The translations under genes were made by a program, and so were the position numbers. From the NCBI GenBank assembly GCA_049585815.1, contig JBAVAR010000020.1, positions 1 to 19,254 on the forward strand: DNA of 19,254 nucleotides, given 5' to 3'. Shown piece after piece: positions 1 through 6,417 of the stretch. Under the pieces are notes generated by a model. That model searched no databases. It was not told the DNA's origin and saw only the letters and a list, made by a program, of their open reading frames with translations. Each line of letters opens with the position of its first letter. The stretch's first letter is position 1. Source of the stretch: DATLSM01 sp049585815. Lineage in GTDB: Bacteria > Actinomycetota > Thermoleophilia > Solirubrobacterales > 70-9.

Positions 1-585
1 CTCGAAGGCAAGATCGCCACCACCGACGGCACCCCCGTCCCGGCGCTCAAAACCCTCAACCTGCAGTTCGACAAACACGGCTCGATCAACACCAAGGGCC
101 TGCCCACCTGCACCACCCAGAAACTGACCTCGACCACCACCCAGGCAGCAAAAGCGGCCTGCAAGAGCTCGCTGATCGGCGAAGGCAAGGCCGGCGCTGA
201 GATCTACTTCCCCGAACAGCCCCCCTTCGCCGCCTCGGGCCCGATGCTGATCTTCAACGGCCCCCCCAAGGGCCACAACCCGGTCCTGATCATCCACGTC
301 TACGCCGATGTCCCGGCCCCGACCACCTTCGTCACCACCGGGGAGATCGCCAAGGCCCACGGCAAATTCGGCACCTCGACCTCGATCCAGATCCCGACCA
401 TCGTCGGCGGCCAGGGCTCACTGACCAGCTTTGAAGCGACGATCGGCAAAACCTGGTCGGTGAAGGGCAAGAAGCAGAGCCTCCTGACCGCCGATTGCCC
501 CACCGGCTCGCTCTTTGCCCACGGGGAATTTGACTTCGTCAACGGCACCGCACTCTCCGGCGAAATCGCCAAATCCTGCGGCTGA
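1..585 (+). CDS. Secreted four-cysteine family protein, paralogue 1 (3' part only)
   Basis: The reading frame is open from the first base to TGA 583-585, so the start and any signal peptide lie outside the window; 194 residues are visible. It aligns along its length with the products at 1120-1938 and 2823-3587. Shared features are a 'PALKTLNLQFDKHGS' type strand, a GLPxC motif, an AAxxxC motif followed by IGEG, a FNG turn, and a C-terminal GEF...GxxxxSC segment. The four cysteines fall at equivalent places in all three copies, which suggests two disulfides in an exported protein. I recognise this as an abundant family of unknown function in Solirubrobacterales genomes, from memory rather than a search. 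The next gene begins 20 bp downstream behind a strong ribosome binding site, so the two are probably co-transcribed. No function can be assigned. Confidence 0.85.
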   Translation, partial: LEGKIATTDGTPVPALKTLNLQFDKHGSINTKGLPTCTTQKLTSTTTQAAKAACKSSLIGEGKAGAEIYFPEQPPFAASGPMLIFNGPPKGHNPVLIIHVYADVPAPTTFVTTGEIAKAHGKFGTSTSIQIPTIVGGQGSLTSFEATIGKTWSVKGKKQSLLTADCPTGSLFAHGEFDFVNGTALSGEIAKSCG

Positions 586-605
586 GAAAGAGGAGGAAGA
601 AGAAA

Positions 606-1091
606 ATGAGGACCAAGACCACAGCCCTCCTGCTCGCCACCCTGGCGATCTTTGGCGCCACGGTGGCGATCGCCGCCGCCGAAGAAGTCAGCACCGAAGC
701 CTACGTCGCCCAGGTCGAACCGATCTGCAAAAAGAACACGACCGAAATCGAAAAGGACCTGAAGCCCGTCAAATCCGACATCAGGAAGGGCAACCTGAAG
801 GCCGCCGGGGCCGCCGTCGCCAAGGCGGCGAAGTCACTGCAGAGCGCCTACAGCCAGCTCAGCGATGTGACGCGGCCGACCGCCTCCGAAGCGACTCTGA
901 CCAAGTGGCTCGGCTACCTGAAGACCGAGGTCAGCCTCACCAACGCGACCTCAAAGGCGCTGAAGGCAGGCAAGAAGTCCCTGGCCTCCCACGATGAATC
1001 CCTGCTCCTGCACAACTCCAACCTCGCCAACGCGGCAGTCTTTTCCTTCCACTTCCATTACTGCCGCTCAGAACTGTCGAAATTCATTTGA
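606..1091 (+). CDS. Small exported helical protein with two cysteines
   Basis: The product has 161 residues. An AAGAGGAGG Shine-Dalgarno (588-596) sits 9 bp before ATG 606, so the start is firm. Residues 1-25 form a signal peptide: MRTK, then a hydrophobic stretch, with likely cleavage near AIAAA/EE. The mature part is rich in Lys and Ala and predicted mostly alpha-helical. It has one cysteine near its start (C41 in EPICKKN) and one near its end (C153 in the F-x-F-x-Y-C motif), which could form a disulfide joining the ends of a helical bundle. The 'TKWLGYLKTE' core and 'NLANAAVFSFHFHYC' end match a multi-copy exported family I know from Solirubrobacterales, function unknown. It lies between two four-Cys paralogues and is probably in one operon with them. 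Confidence 0.85.
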   Translation: MRTKTTALLLATLAIFGATVAIAAAEEVSTEAYVAQVEPICKKNTTEIEKDLKPVKSDIRKGNLKAAGAAVAKAAKSLQSAYSQLSDVTRPTASEATLTKWLGYLKTEVSLTNATSKALKAGKKSLASHDESLLLHNSNLANAAVFSFHFHYCRSELSKFI

Positions 1092-1106
1092 GCGGGCGCC
1101 TGGGGT

Positions 1107-1116
1107 GGGGAGGAGG
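1107..1116 (+). promoter_or_regulatory. Ribosome binding site that decides the start of the 1120 gene
   Basis: GGGGAGGAGG lies 3-7 bp before GTG 1120, depending on which AGGAGG core pairs. The upstream ATG at 994 in the same frame has no comparable site and would overlap the preceding gene by about 100 bp out of frame. This supports GTG 1120 as the true start. Confidence 0.7.
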
Positions 1117-1119
1117 CCC

Positions 1120-1938
1120 GTGACCCATCCCAGGCCAAGTCGGCGTCACCGCCTGCACGTCGCGATCATCGCCGGCGCGCTTCTCCTGGCCGGCACCCTC
1201 GCCCTCGGATCCCCGCCGGGGCGAGCCGAAGTCTTCGCCGGGCCGGGTGTCCGCGCGTCCTTTCGCGGTTGGCTCACCCCACAGGCGCTGCCTCGCACCC
1301 AGACCGCGCCAGTCGCGCTTCACATGGCAGGGGCGTTGCAGGCGATTGAAGACCGCGAACCGCCCGAACTGGAACGGGTCACGATCTCGATCAATCACGA
1401 AGGGAGGCTCTCGACGGTCGGACTACCGCTCTGTCGTTTTGCCTCGATCAGGGCCAGCACGACCAAGCAAGCCCTGGCGGCCTGTCGCCCCGCGCTGATC
1501 GGCGCCGGACGTTTCACCGCCCACATCGCAATTCCCTCAGAGGCCCCCTTTCCGGCGCGCGGCAAGGTGGTGGCCTTCAATTCCACACTGCACGGTCGCC
1601 CGGTCATTCTGGCTCAGGTCTACGGCACCGAACCGGTGCCCACATCCCGGATTCTGGTCATGAGCATCCTGCGTCGGCGGGAGGGAGCATTTGGAACCAG
1701 GCTGTCGGTGCGGATGCCCAATGTGGCTGTGGACTGGGGCTATGCAACGGGTTTCCGCCTCACGCTGCATCGCACCTATTCCTATGCTGGCAAGAGGCGG
1801 AGCCTCATCAGCGCCGGCTGCCCCGCCCCCAGGGGCTTTGGCGCCGCCTCCTTTCTCGCCGCCGAGGGCACCTACTTTCTTGCCGACGGTCGCCGGATCA
1901 CCCGCTTTCTTTCGGGAAGGTGCACGGTTGCGCGGTGA
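1120..1938 (+). CDS. Secreted four-cysteine family protein, paralogue 2
   Basis: With GTG 1120 as start the product has 272 residues. A basic N-terminus (HPRPSRRHR) precedes a hydrophobic segment (LHVAIIAGALLLAGTLAL) and an alanine-type cleavage region near GRAEV, so it is a signal-peptide protein. The mature part aligns with the genes at 1-585 and 2823-3587: ALPRTQTAPVALH near the N-terminus, then ELERVTISINHEG, GLPLC, ALAACRPALIGAG, FNS, SLISAGC and a final SGRC. All four family cysteines are kept. It is the most diverged of the three, with more Arg and less Lys and a less extreme third-position bias, so it may be an older duplicate. It starts 28 bp after the stop of the helical exported protein. 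Function unknown. Confidence 0.8.
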   Translation: MTHPRPSRRHRLHVAIIAGALLLAGTLALGSPPGRAEVFAGPGVRASFRGWLTPQALPRTQTAPVALHMAGALQAIEDREPPELERVTISINHEGRLSTVGLPLCRFASIRASTTKQALAACRPALIGAGRFTAHIAIPSEAPFPARGKVVAFNSTLHGRPVILAQVYGTEPVPTSRILVMSILRRREGAFGTRLSVRMPNVAVDWGYATGFRLTLHRTYSYAGKRRSLISAGCPAPRGFGAASFLAAEGTYFLADGRRITRFLSGRCTVAR

Positions 1939-1970
1939 GGAGACACCTTCCGGGTGGACTTGCGCTCTCG

Positions 1971-1986
1971 ATCCGGGTGCCCGGAT
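1971..1986. terminator. Inverted repeat after paralogue 2; possible terminator or operator
   Basis: ATCCGGGTGCCCGGAT is a perfect 7-bp inverted repeat with a 2-bp centre, 32 bp after the stop at 1938. As RNA it could form a short hairpin with the centre opened to a tetraloop or larger. No T-run follows, so it would be an atypical terminator. A protein-binding site is the alternative. Confidence 0.3.
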
Positions 1987-2111
1987 GAGTTCCTTCTCCC
2001 ACCGCTAGCAGCCGCACCGATTCCTCAGCGGCGAAGAGATGAGTGCTGACAACCGGGCGCCGGGGCCTCAACGCCGGAATCCCCTCGGCGATCCGGGCTT
2101 ACCGGGCCTAG

Positions 2112-2129
2112 TTCGTTCGACCGAACGAA
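2112..2129. promoter_or_regulatory. 18-bp palindromic operator, probable TetR autoregulatory site
   Basis: TTCGTTCGACCGAACGAA consists of two perfect 8-bp arms (2112-2119 and 2122-2129) around a 2-bp centre. It ends 23 bp before the favoured start of the TetR gene at 2153. Size and symmetry are typical of operators bound by TetR-family dimers, which commonly repress their own genes. It lies inside the longer frame that would begin at 2039, which argues that the region is regulatory, not coding. Confidence 0.7.
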
Positions 2130-2135
2130 AAGCAT

Positions 2136-2141
2136 TACCAT
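2136..2141 (+). promoter_or_regulatory. Candidate -10 element for the tetR operon (leaderless)
   Basis: TACCAT fits the TAnnnT pattern and would place the transcript start near 2148-2153, at or next to TTG 2150 / ATG 2153. No Shine-Dalgarno precedes that ATG, so a leaderless message is plausible. The -35 region would then fall within the palindrome at 2112-2129, so a bound repressor would block RNA polymerase. This is inference from position only. Confidence 0.25.
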
Positions 2142-2152
2142 GGTTGCGCTTG

Positions 2153-2830
2153 ATGACAACCTCCACCCTGCCCACCGAGGACAAACGCAAGGCGCCGGCA
2201 ACCCGCGAGCACCTCCTCCGCGTCGCCTTCGAGCTGATCGGCGAGGAGGGGATAGGCGCGATCAGCAACCGTAGACTGGCGGCGGCGGCCGGGGTTTCAC
2301 TTGGCTCGCTGACCTACCACTTTCCAAGCCAGGAGGAGCTGCTGCGCGAGTGCTTACTCCTCTATGTGGAGGAGGAGGTGGATCGCCTGGAGAAGATCGC
2401 GGAGGGGCTGCGCTCGCGTCGCCCCCCGCCCAGCCGCGGCGAGGTCGCTGCTGAGGTACAACGAATTGCCTCTCAGAGCATCTCGAGGCCTGAGCACGTG
2501 GCCGAGCTGGAGCTGCACCTGCGCGCTTCACGGGAGCCCTTGCTCCAGGAGGCCTCGCGCCGCTGTTTTGGCGCCTACGAAGGTCTTGCCGTTGCCGCCC
2601 TGGAGGCCCTGGGCGTGCCCGCCGCCAAACGCCATGCCCGCGTCATCGTCGCGGTCATCACCGGCATGGGAGTCCGCCAGCTTGGCGGCGGCGGTAATGA
2701 CCTCGAGGGACTGGCGGATGCCCTGAGGACGATCGTCGTAGGGGCGCTCGCCGAAGCCGGCACCAGAGCCTCCGCCACTGCGCTCAAAATGGAGATGGCA
2801 CCCCAGCCCCGAGGTACCCGGGATGCCTAG
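2153..2830 (+). CDS. TetR/AcrR-family transcriptional regulator
   Basis: From ATG 2153 the product has 225 residues, a normal TetR length. Residues about 15-65 carry the family's N-terminal DNA-binding domain: TREHLLRVAFELIGEEG, then the helix-turn-helix ISNRRLAAAAGVSLGSLTYHF, then the PSQEELL start of helix 4. The remainder is a helical ligand and dimer domain that does not reveal the ligand. An upstream in-frame ATG at 2039 would add 38 proline- and arginine-rich residues and swallow the palindrome at 2112-2129, so I prefer 2153; TTG 2150 is directly adjacent. The stop overlaps the next gene by 8 bp, so regulator and secreted protein are translationally linked. It probably represses its own operon through the palindrome; the inducer is unknown. 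Confidence 0.9.
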   Translation: MTTSTLPTEDKRKAPATREHLLRVAFELIGEEGIGAISNRRLAAAAGVSLGSLTYHFPSQEELLRECLLLYVEEEVDRLEKIAEGLRSRRPPPSRGEVAAEVQRIASQSISRPEHVAELELHLRASREPLLQEASRRCFGAYEGLAVAALEALGVPAAKRHARVIVAVITGMGVRQLGGGGNDLEGLADALRTIVVGALAEAGTRASATALKMEMAPQPRGTRDA

Positions 2831-3587
2831 GAAGACCCTGATCGCCACGGCCCTGACCCTGGGCCTGCTGGTCACGGCGGCCAGCGCCTACGCCCTGAAG
2901 CTCACCGCCGGGCAGATCATCATCGAGGCCGAAGGCGGCTTTGCCCCCACCGCCCTGCCCAAACACGAAAACGCCCCGATCACCCTGCACGGTGGCGGTT
3001 CGATCTCAACCACCTCAGGCGCCCTGCCCCCGATCCTAAAAACGCTGACGATCGAGTTTGACCGCCACGGCTCGGTGCAGACCACCGGCCTCGCCCGCTG
3101 CACGGCGGCAAAGCTCGCCGCGACGACCACCGCCGCCGCCCGCCACGCCTGCCCCAATGCGATCGTCGGTGAGGGCGAGGGCAAGGCGATCATCCAGTTC
3201 CCCGAATCCTCTCCGATCCCGGTCACCTCGCCCCTCACCCTCTTCAACGGAGCACCCGAGCACGGTGACCCGACCGTCCTCGGCCACGCCTACATCACCG
3301 TCCCGGTACCCAGCACCTACGTCGTCAAGATCGTGATCGAACGGATCCACGACGGCGTCTACGGCTACCGGACCAAGGGCACGATCCCGCCAATCGCCGG
3401 CGGCGCCGGTGTGCCGGTCTCCGGCCATCTGACGATCGGGCGCAAATGGACCTTCAAGGGTCACCACTACTCCTACGTCAACGCCCGCTGTGAAACCGGA
3501 CACCTGCAGGCCAAAGGCGAATTCGAATTCCAGGGTGGGACCTTCCTCACCGGTGAATTCCTCAAATCGTGTCGGGTGCGGGGGTAG
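2823..3587 (+). CDS. Secreted four-cysteine family protein, paralogue 3
   Basis: The product has 254 residues. ATG 2823 lies inside the last codons of tetR, with a GAGG (2811-2814) 8 bp upstream. Residues 1-24 are a clear signal peptide (MPRK, hydrophobic core, cleavage near ASAYA). The mature domain has the family landmarks: ALPKHENAPITLH at 44-56, LKTLTIEFDRHGS at 72-84, GLARC with C93, ARHAC with C110 followed by IVGEG, FNG at 141-143, the IPPIAGGAGVPVSGHLTI strand region, C223, and C250 in LKSC. It is probably a beta-rich extracellular or wall-associated domain held by two disulfides. Linkage to the TetR gene implies inducible expression. No catalytic motif is visible. Confidence 0.9.
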   Translation: MPRKTLIATALTLGLLVTAASAYALKLTAGQIIIEAEGGFAPTALPKHENAPITLHGGGSISTTSGALPPILKTLTIEFDRHGSVQTTGLARCTAAKLAATTTAAARHACPNAIVGEGEGKAIIQFPESSPIPVTSPLTLFNGAPEHGDPTVLGHAYITVPVPSTYVVKIVIERIHDGVYGYRTKGTIPPIAGGAGVPVSGHLTIGRKWTFKGHHYSYVNARCETGHLQAKGEFEFQGGTFLTGEFLKSCRVRG

Positions 3588-3634
3588 TGGTGGACCCCAT
3601 TGTGGCCAGCCAGGGGCGTGATAGCCCGGGACTG

Positions 3635-4120
3635 ATGAGGGCCCCCCTCGCCGCGGCCACGATCGCGCTCACCGCCGCTCTGCTTGTCAGCGGCTGCGGC
3701 TCATCGGGGGGCTCGGGCTCTGGCTCGGGCTCTGCTCCGACGGTTGTCTCGAGTGCCCCCGCCCGTTCGGGCAGGCTGCGCGGGTCTGAGATCCTCGTAG
3801 ATTCCAAGGGGTTTGCCCTTTACGCCTTCAGCAAGGATCCCAAGAACACCTTTCACTCGCATTGCCTGGGCAGTTGTGAAGAAAGCTGGCACCCGCTGGA
3901 ACTCAGTGGCAGCGCCCCGGTTGCCTCTGGGCAGGTGTTGGGCACCCAACTGGGTGCGATCAAACGTTCCGATGGCAAGCTGCAGGTCGACTACGCCGGA
4001 CACCCCCTATATACATATGTGCCTGAAAAGAGGCCCGGCGAAGCGCTTGGCAACGGATCATCCTCCTTCGGTGGGCGCTGGTATGCGCTCTCACCCGCGG
4101 GGGGACCCGTCCACGGCTGA
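3635..4120 (+). CDS. Lipoprotein of the secreted-repeat (Lipoprotein_15, PF03640-like) type
   Basis: From ATG 3635 the product has 161 residues. A hydrophobic signal ends in the lipobox LVSGC, making C21 the lipidated residue. A Gly/Ser linker (about 22-48) leads to two copies of the secreted-repeat motif. The first runs from VDSKGFALYAF through C77-x3-C81 and WHPL; the second is the DGKLQVDYAGHPLYTY strand with PGEALG. The family is widespread in actinobacteria and of unknown function, and the tandem arrangement is typical. The frame is open back to 3569, overlapping paralogue 3, but only the 3635 start gives a correctly placed signal peptide. It follows paralogue 3 by 47 bp with no obvious terminator between, so it may share the tetR operon. 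Confidence 0.85.
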   Translation: MRAPLAAATIALTAALLVSGCGSSGGSGSGSGSAPTVVSSAPARSGRLRGSEILVDSKGFALYAFSKDPKNTFHSHCLGSCEESWHPLELSGSAPVASGQVLGTQLGAIKRSDGKLQVDYAGHPLYTYVPEKRPGEALGNGSSSFGGRWYALSPAGGPVHG

Positions 4121-4217
4121 GCTCAATCTGTCGGCGCGGATAGCGAACCTCGTCATCCCTGCAGGTGTTGAAAGGGTGCGAGTTCGGATTCAAACGGGCC
4201 GGGAGCTTGCATTGATT

Positions 4218-6149
4218 ATGGATCGAAGCAACGAGATCACCGAGAGACTGTGGCGCTCCCCTCAGGGCCGATCCGGCAGCTGCAGCCGCGTTTTGCCGGT
4301 TGGTCTGCTGGCCGCGATCGTGTCCGTTGTTTTCGCTGCACCCGCCGTCGCCGCACCGACCTGGTTGGCACCGACTGAACTATCTGCCGGCGGCCATGAT
4401 GCAAGCGAACCGGCTGTCGCGATGGACGAAGCTGGCGAAACCGTGGCCGTGTGGCAGCGCCAGAGCGAAAGCGAAATCGGCGAGGTCGTTCAGGGGTCAA
4501 CACGGAGTCCCGGGCACGCCTTTTCGGCGCCATTCGAACTCGCAGCCGCCTCAAGTGAGCCCGCCCTGGCGATGACGCCCACGGGTGAAGCGGTCGCCGT
4601 TTGGCGCCACTTCGATCTTGCCGAAGAAGGCGATTACGAGGTCCAGGCCGCCTACCGTGCTCCCGGCGGCGGCTTCTCAACCCCGCTTGACGTCGCCATC
4701 ACGCCAAATTCCGCGATTCCCCAAGACATCCAGGTGGCGGTCGACGCCTCCGGGGACACGGCCGTGGTTTGGACTCAACAGGAACCAGGGGCAACTTCGG
4801 TCGTCGAGGCTTCCGTTCGCCCCGCCGGCGGCGCCTTTACAACGCCGAGCACGATCTCCCCGACTCCCGTCGTCTCCGGGCATTCGGCGCGCGACCCGCG
4901 CGTTGGGATCGATGCTGCAGGCGAGGTGGTGGCAGTTTGGACCTACGAAAAAAGCAGCGAAGAAGACGTCGTCCAGACCGCGAGGGCCTCCCTCTCCGGC
5001 GGCTTCTCAGAACCGGTTGAACTCTCCCCTTCGGGTCAGGATGCGATCTCTCCGGCGATCGCGGTAAGCACCGGCGGGGAAGCAACGGCCGCCTGGTCGC
5101 GGTCCAACGGGACCGATTATGTGGTCGAGGTCGCAACCGCTTCCCCCGGCGGGGCCTTCTCCTCCCCGGTGGAACTCTCCGACCCGACGCAGAACGCCCT
5201 CGAACCGGAGGTGGTGAGCGGCCCGAGTGGGGCTCCGACCGTAGTCTGGACCCGCGAAAACGACGCCAACTTTATTGTCGAAGCTACCTCCGGTGCTGGC
5301 GCCAGCTTCGGCCCGCCCGTCGCCGTCTCCGAAGCGGGCGAGAATGCCGAACGGCCACAGCTCGCGGAGTCACGTAACGGCAGCGTGGCGATTGTGTGGC
5401 AGCGGTCAAACGGCAGCGAAGCTGTCGTCCAAGGGGTGGTGGGCTCCCCCGGCACCTTCAGCGCCCCGGCAAACCTCTCCGCGGCCGGTCAGGAATCGCG
5501 CTTCCCAATGGTCGCGATGGATGGCAATGGCGATGCGACCGCAGTTTGGCGCTCTGATGGATCCTCCAAAGTCATAGATACGGCTGGCTATGACGCTGAC
5601 GCGCCGGTGCTCCAGGGTCTCTCGATTCCCGCTTCGGGGACGGTCGGGGTGCCGGTCGCCCTCTCAGCCTCGCCCTTCGACGTCTGGCCGATCGCTTCGA
5701 CCAGCTTCAGTTTCGGTGACGGCTCGACGGCTCAAGGGACCTCCGTTTCCCATGTCTATGGCGCCCCGGGCACCTACAGCGTCCGGGTAACCGCGCAGGA
5801 CCCGGCGGGGATGGCGGTCAGCGGCCAGGGCACGATCTCGATCCGTCCGTCCAACCTATTCAGGGTCGGCCGACTCTCGCTTAACCGTCGTCGGGGAACC
5901 GCTGTGCTGGCGCTCTACGTGCCCGGGCCGGGTGAGATCGCCCTCTCCGGCAGGCATGTGAGAAAGACCCTCAGGCGCCCGCAGGGGGTTGCCAGAGTCA
6001 AGGTTCCGATCGCGGCTACGGGGAGGGCGCGGCGAAAGCTTCGCGGGGTCGGGGCGGTCCACCTGACGCTGGTGATTGGCTTCACCCCGACGGGCGGCGA
6101 TGCCCTCGTCAAGCGAAAGAGGGTGATGCTGGTCGAGAAGATCCACTGA
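4218..6149 (+). CDS. Large exported protein: eight VW-type repeats, PKD domain, C-terminal beta domain
   Basis: From ATG 4218 the product has 643 residues. TTG 4212, two codons upstream, has a better placed GGGAG (4201-4205, 6 bp away) and may be the real start. A long frame open back to 3813 overlaps the lipoprotein gene and is discounted. The signal peptide has an unusually long basic N-region, then LPVGLLAAIVSVVFAAPAVAA. Residues about 46-455 are eight repeats of near 50 residues, each with P.VA.D..G...AVW and GG.FS.P..LS elements, resembling beta-propeller blades. A PKD-like domain follows (about 460-540: FSFGDGS, HVYGAPGTYSVRVTAQD). The last 100 residues hold a GTAVLALYVPGPG strand pattern and a GFTPTGGD motif, a C-terminal module I have seen in Solirubrobacterales surface proteins. 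Probably an extracellular binding or adhesion protein. Confidence 0.85.
   Translation: MDRSNEITERLWRSPQGRSGSCSRVLPVGLLAAIVSVVFAAPAVAAPTWLAPTELSAGGHDASEPAVAMDEAGETVAVWQRQSESEIGEVVQGSTRSPGHAFSAPFELAAASSEPALAMTPTGEAVAVWRHFDLAEEGDYEVQAAYRAPGGGFSTPLDVAITPNSAIPQDIQVAVDASGDTAVVWTQQEPGATSVVEASVRPAGGAFTTPSTISPTPVVSGHSARDPRVGIDAAGEVVAVWTYEKSSEEDVVQTARASLSGGFSEPVELSPSGQDAISPAIAVSTGGEATAAWSRSNGTDYVVEVATASPGGAFSSPVELSDPTQNALEPEVVSGPSGAPTVVWTRENDANFIVEATSGAGASFGPPVAVSEAGENAERPQLAESRNGSVAIVWQRSNGSEAVVQGVVGSPGTFSAPANLSAAGQESRFPMVAMDGNGDATAVWRSDGSSKVIDTAGYDADAPVLQGLSIPASGTVGVPVALSASPFDVWPIASTSFSFGDGSTAQGTSVSHVYGAPGTYSVRVTAQDPAGMAVSGQGTISIRPSNLFRVGRLSLNRRRGTAVLALYVPGPGEIALSGRHVRKTLRRPQGVARVKVPIAATGRARRKLRGVGAVHLTLVIGFTPTGGDALVKRKRVMLVEKIH
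4356..5592 (+). repeat. Eight tandem protein repeats of about 50 codons
   Basis: The product of this stretch contains eight successive A/V/I-V/A-W cores: AVWQ, AVWR, VVWT, AVWT, AAWS, VVWT, IVWQ and AVWR. Most are preceded by a P.(V/L)(A/G) strand and a D..G turn, and most are followed by VV(Q/E) and GG.F..P. The DNA is diverged, so the duplication is old. The period fits a beta-propeller blade; whether seven or eight blades close the ring cannot be told. Confidence 0.7.
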
Positions 6150-6417
6150 ACGGTCCAATCGGGGTTGTTGCAGGTCCGTTGTCCTTTGCTGGGCGCCGCT
6201 CCCCGAGGTGGTGCTGGACGGTACGATCCTGATCGCCAGGAAGGCCTGGTGTGAGGAGTTGGCCGATCCGGGTGAAGCGGAATCAAAGTGACCGTCGCCA
6301 AGGGGGGGAAGCTGGAGCCGAGCAGATCAAGATGATTGCCTGGACCGATATCAACGAGCGGTACTCTTCAGCTGCATCGGCACGAGGACCGATGCAGCAA
6401 GGGTAGACAGCGGCCCA
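6150..6417. other. Intergenic region upstream of the acyltransferase gene
   Basis: This 268-bp stretch has no convincing gene. A 27-codon open stretch from GTG 6208 to TGA 6289-6291 and a 24-codon one from ATG 6332 to TAG 6404-6406 are too short and lack good ribosome binding sites. The clear structure is the 10-bp inverted repeat at 6371-6398. Promoter elements for the acyltransferase operon should lie here, but I could not place them with confidence. Confidence 0.5.
6371..6398. promoter_or_regulatory. Perfect 10-bp inverted repeat 19 bp before the acyltransferase start
   Basis: The arms are GCTGCATCGG (6371-6380) and CCGATGCAGC (6389-6398), with an 8-base loop CACGAGGA. In DNA this is a plausible operator; in RNA it is a stable hairpin next to the weak AAGGG ribosome binding site (6400-6404) of the gene at 6418. 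Either role would control the lipid operon. No T-run follows, so a simple terminator is unlikely. Confidence 0.55.

Noticed and set aside
994..1119. Longer start of paralogue 2 at ATG 994
   Set aside because: It overlaps the preceding gene out of frame and lacks a ribosome binding site, while GTG 1120 has a very strong one and gives a proper signal peptide.
2039..2152. Longer TetR start at ATG 2039
   Set aside because: The extra 38 residues are Pro/Arg-rich, outside the family norm, and would place the operator-like palindrome inside coding sequence.
3813..4211. N-terminal extension of the large repeat protein back to 3813
   Set aside because: It is out of frame with, and inside, the well-supported lipoprotein gene, and reads as low-quality Arg/Pro sequence.
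6208..6291. 27-codon open stretch that might be a gene remnant
   Set aside because: Too short, no recognisable motif, no ribosome binding site; nothing supports a pseudogene call.
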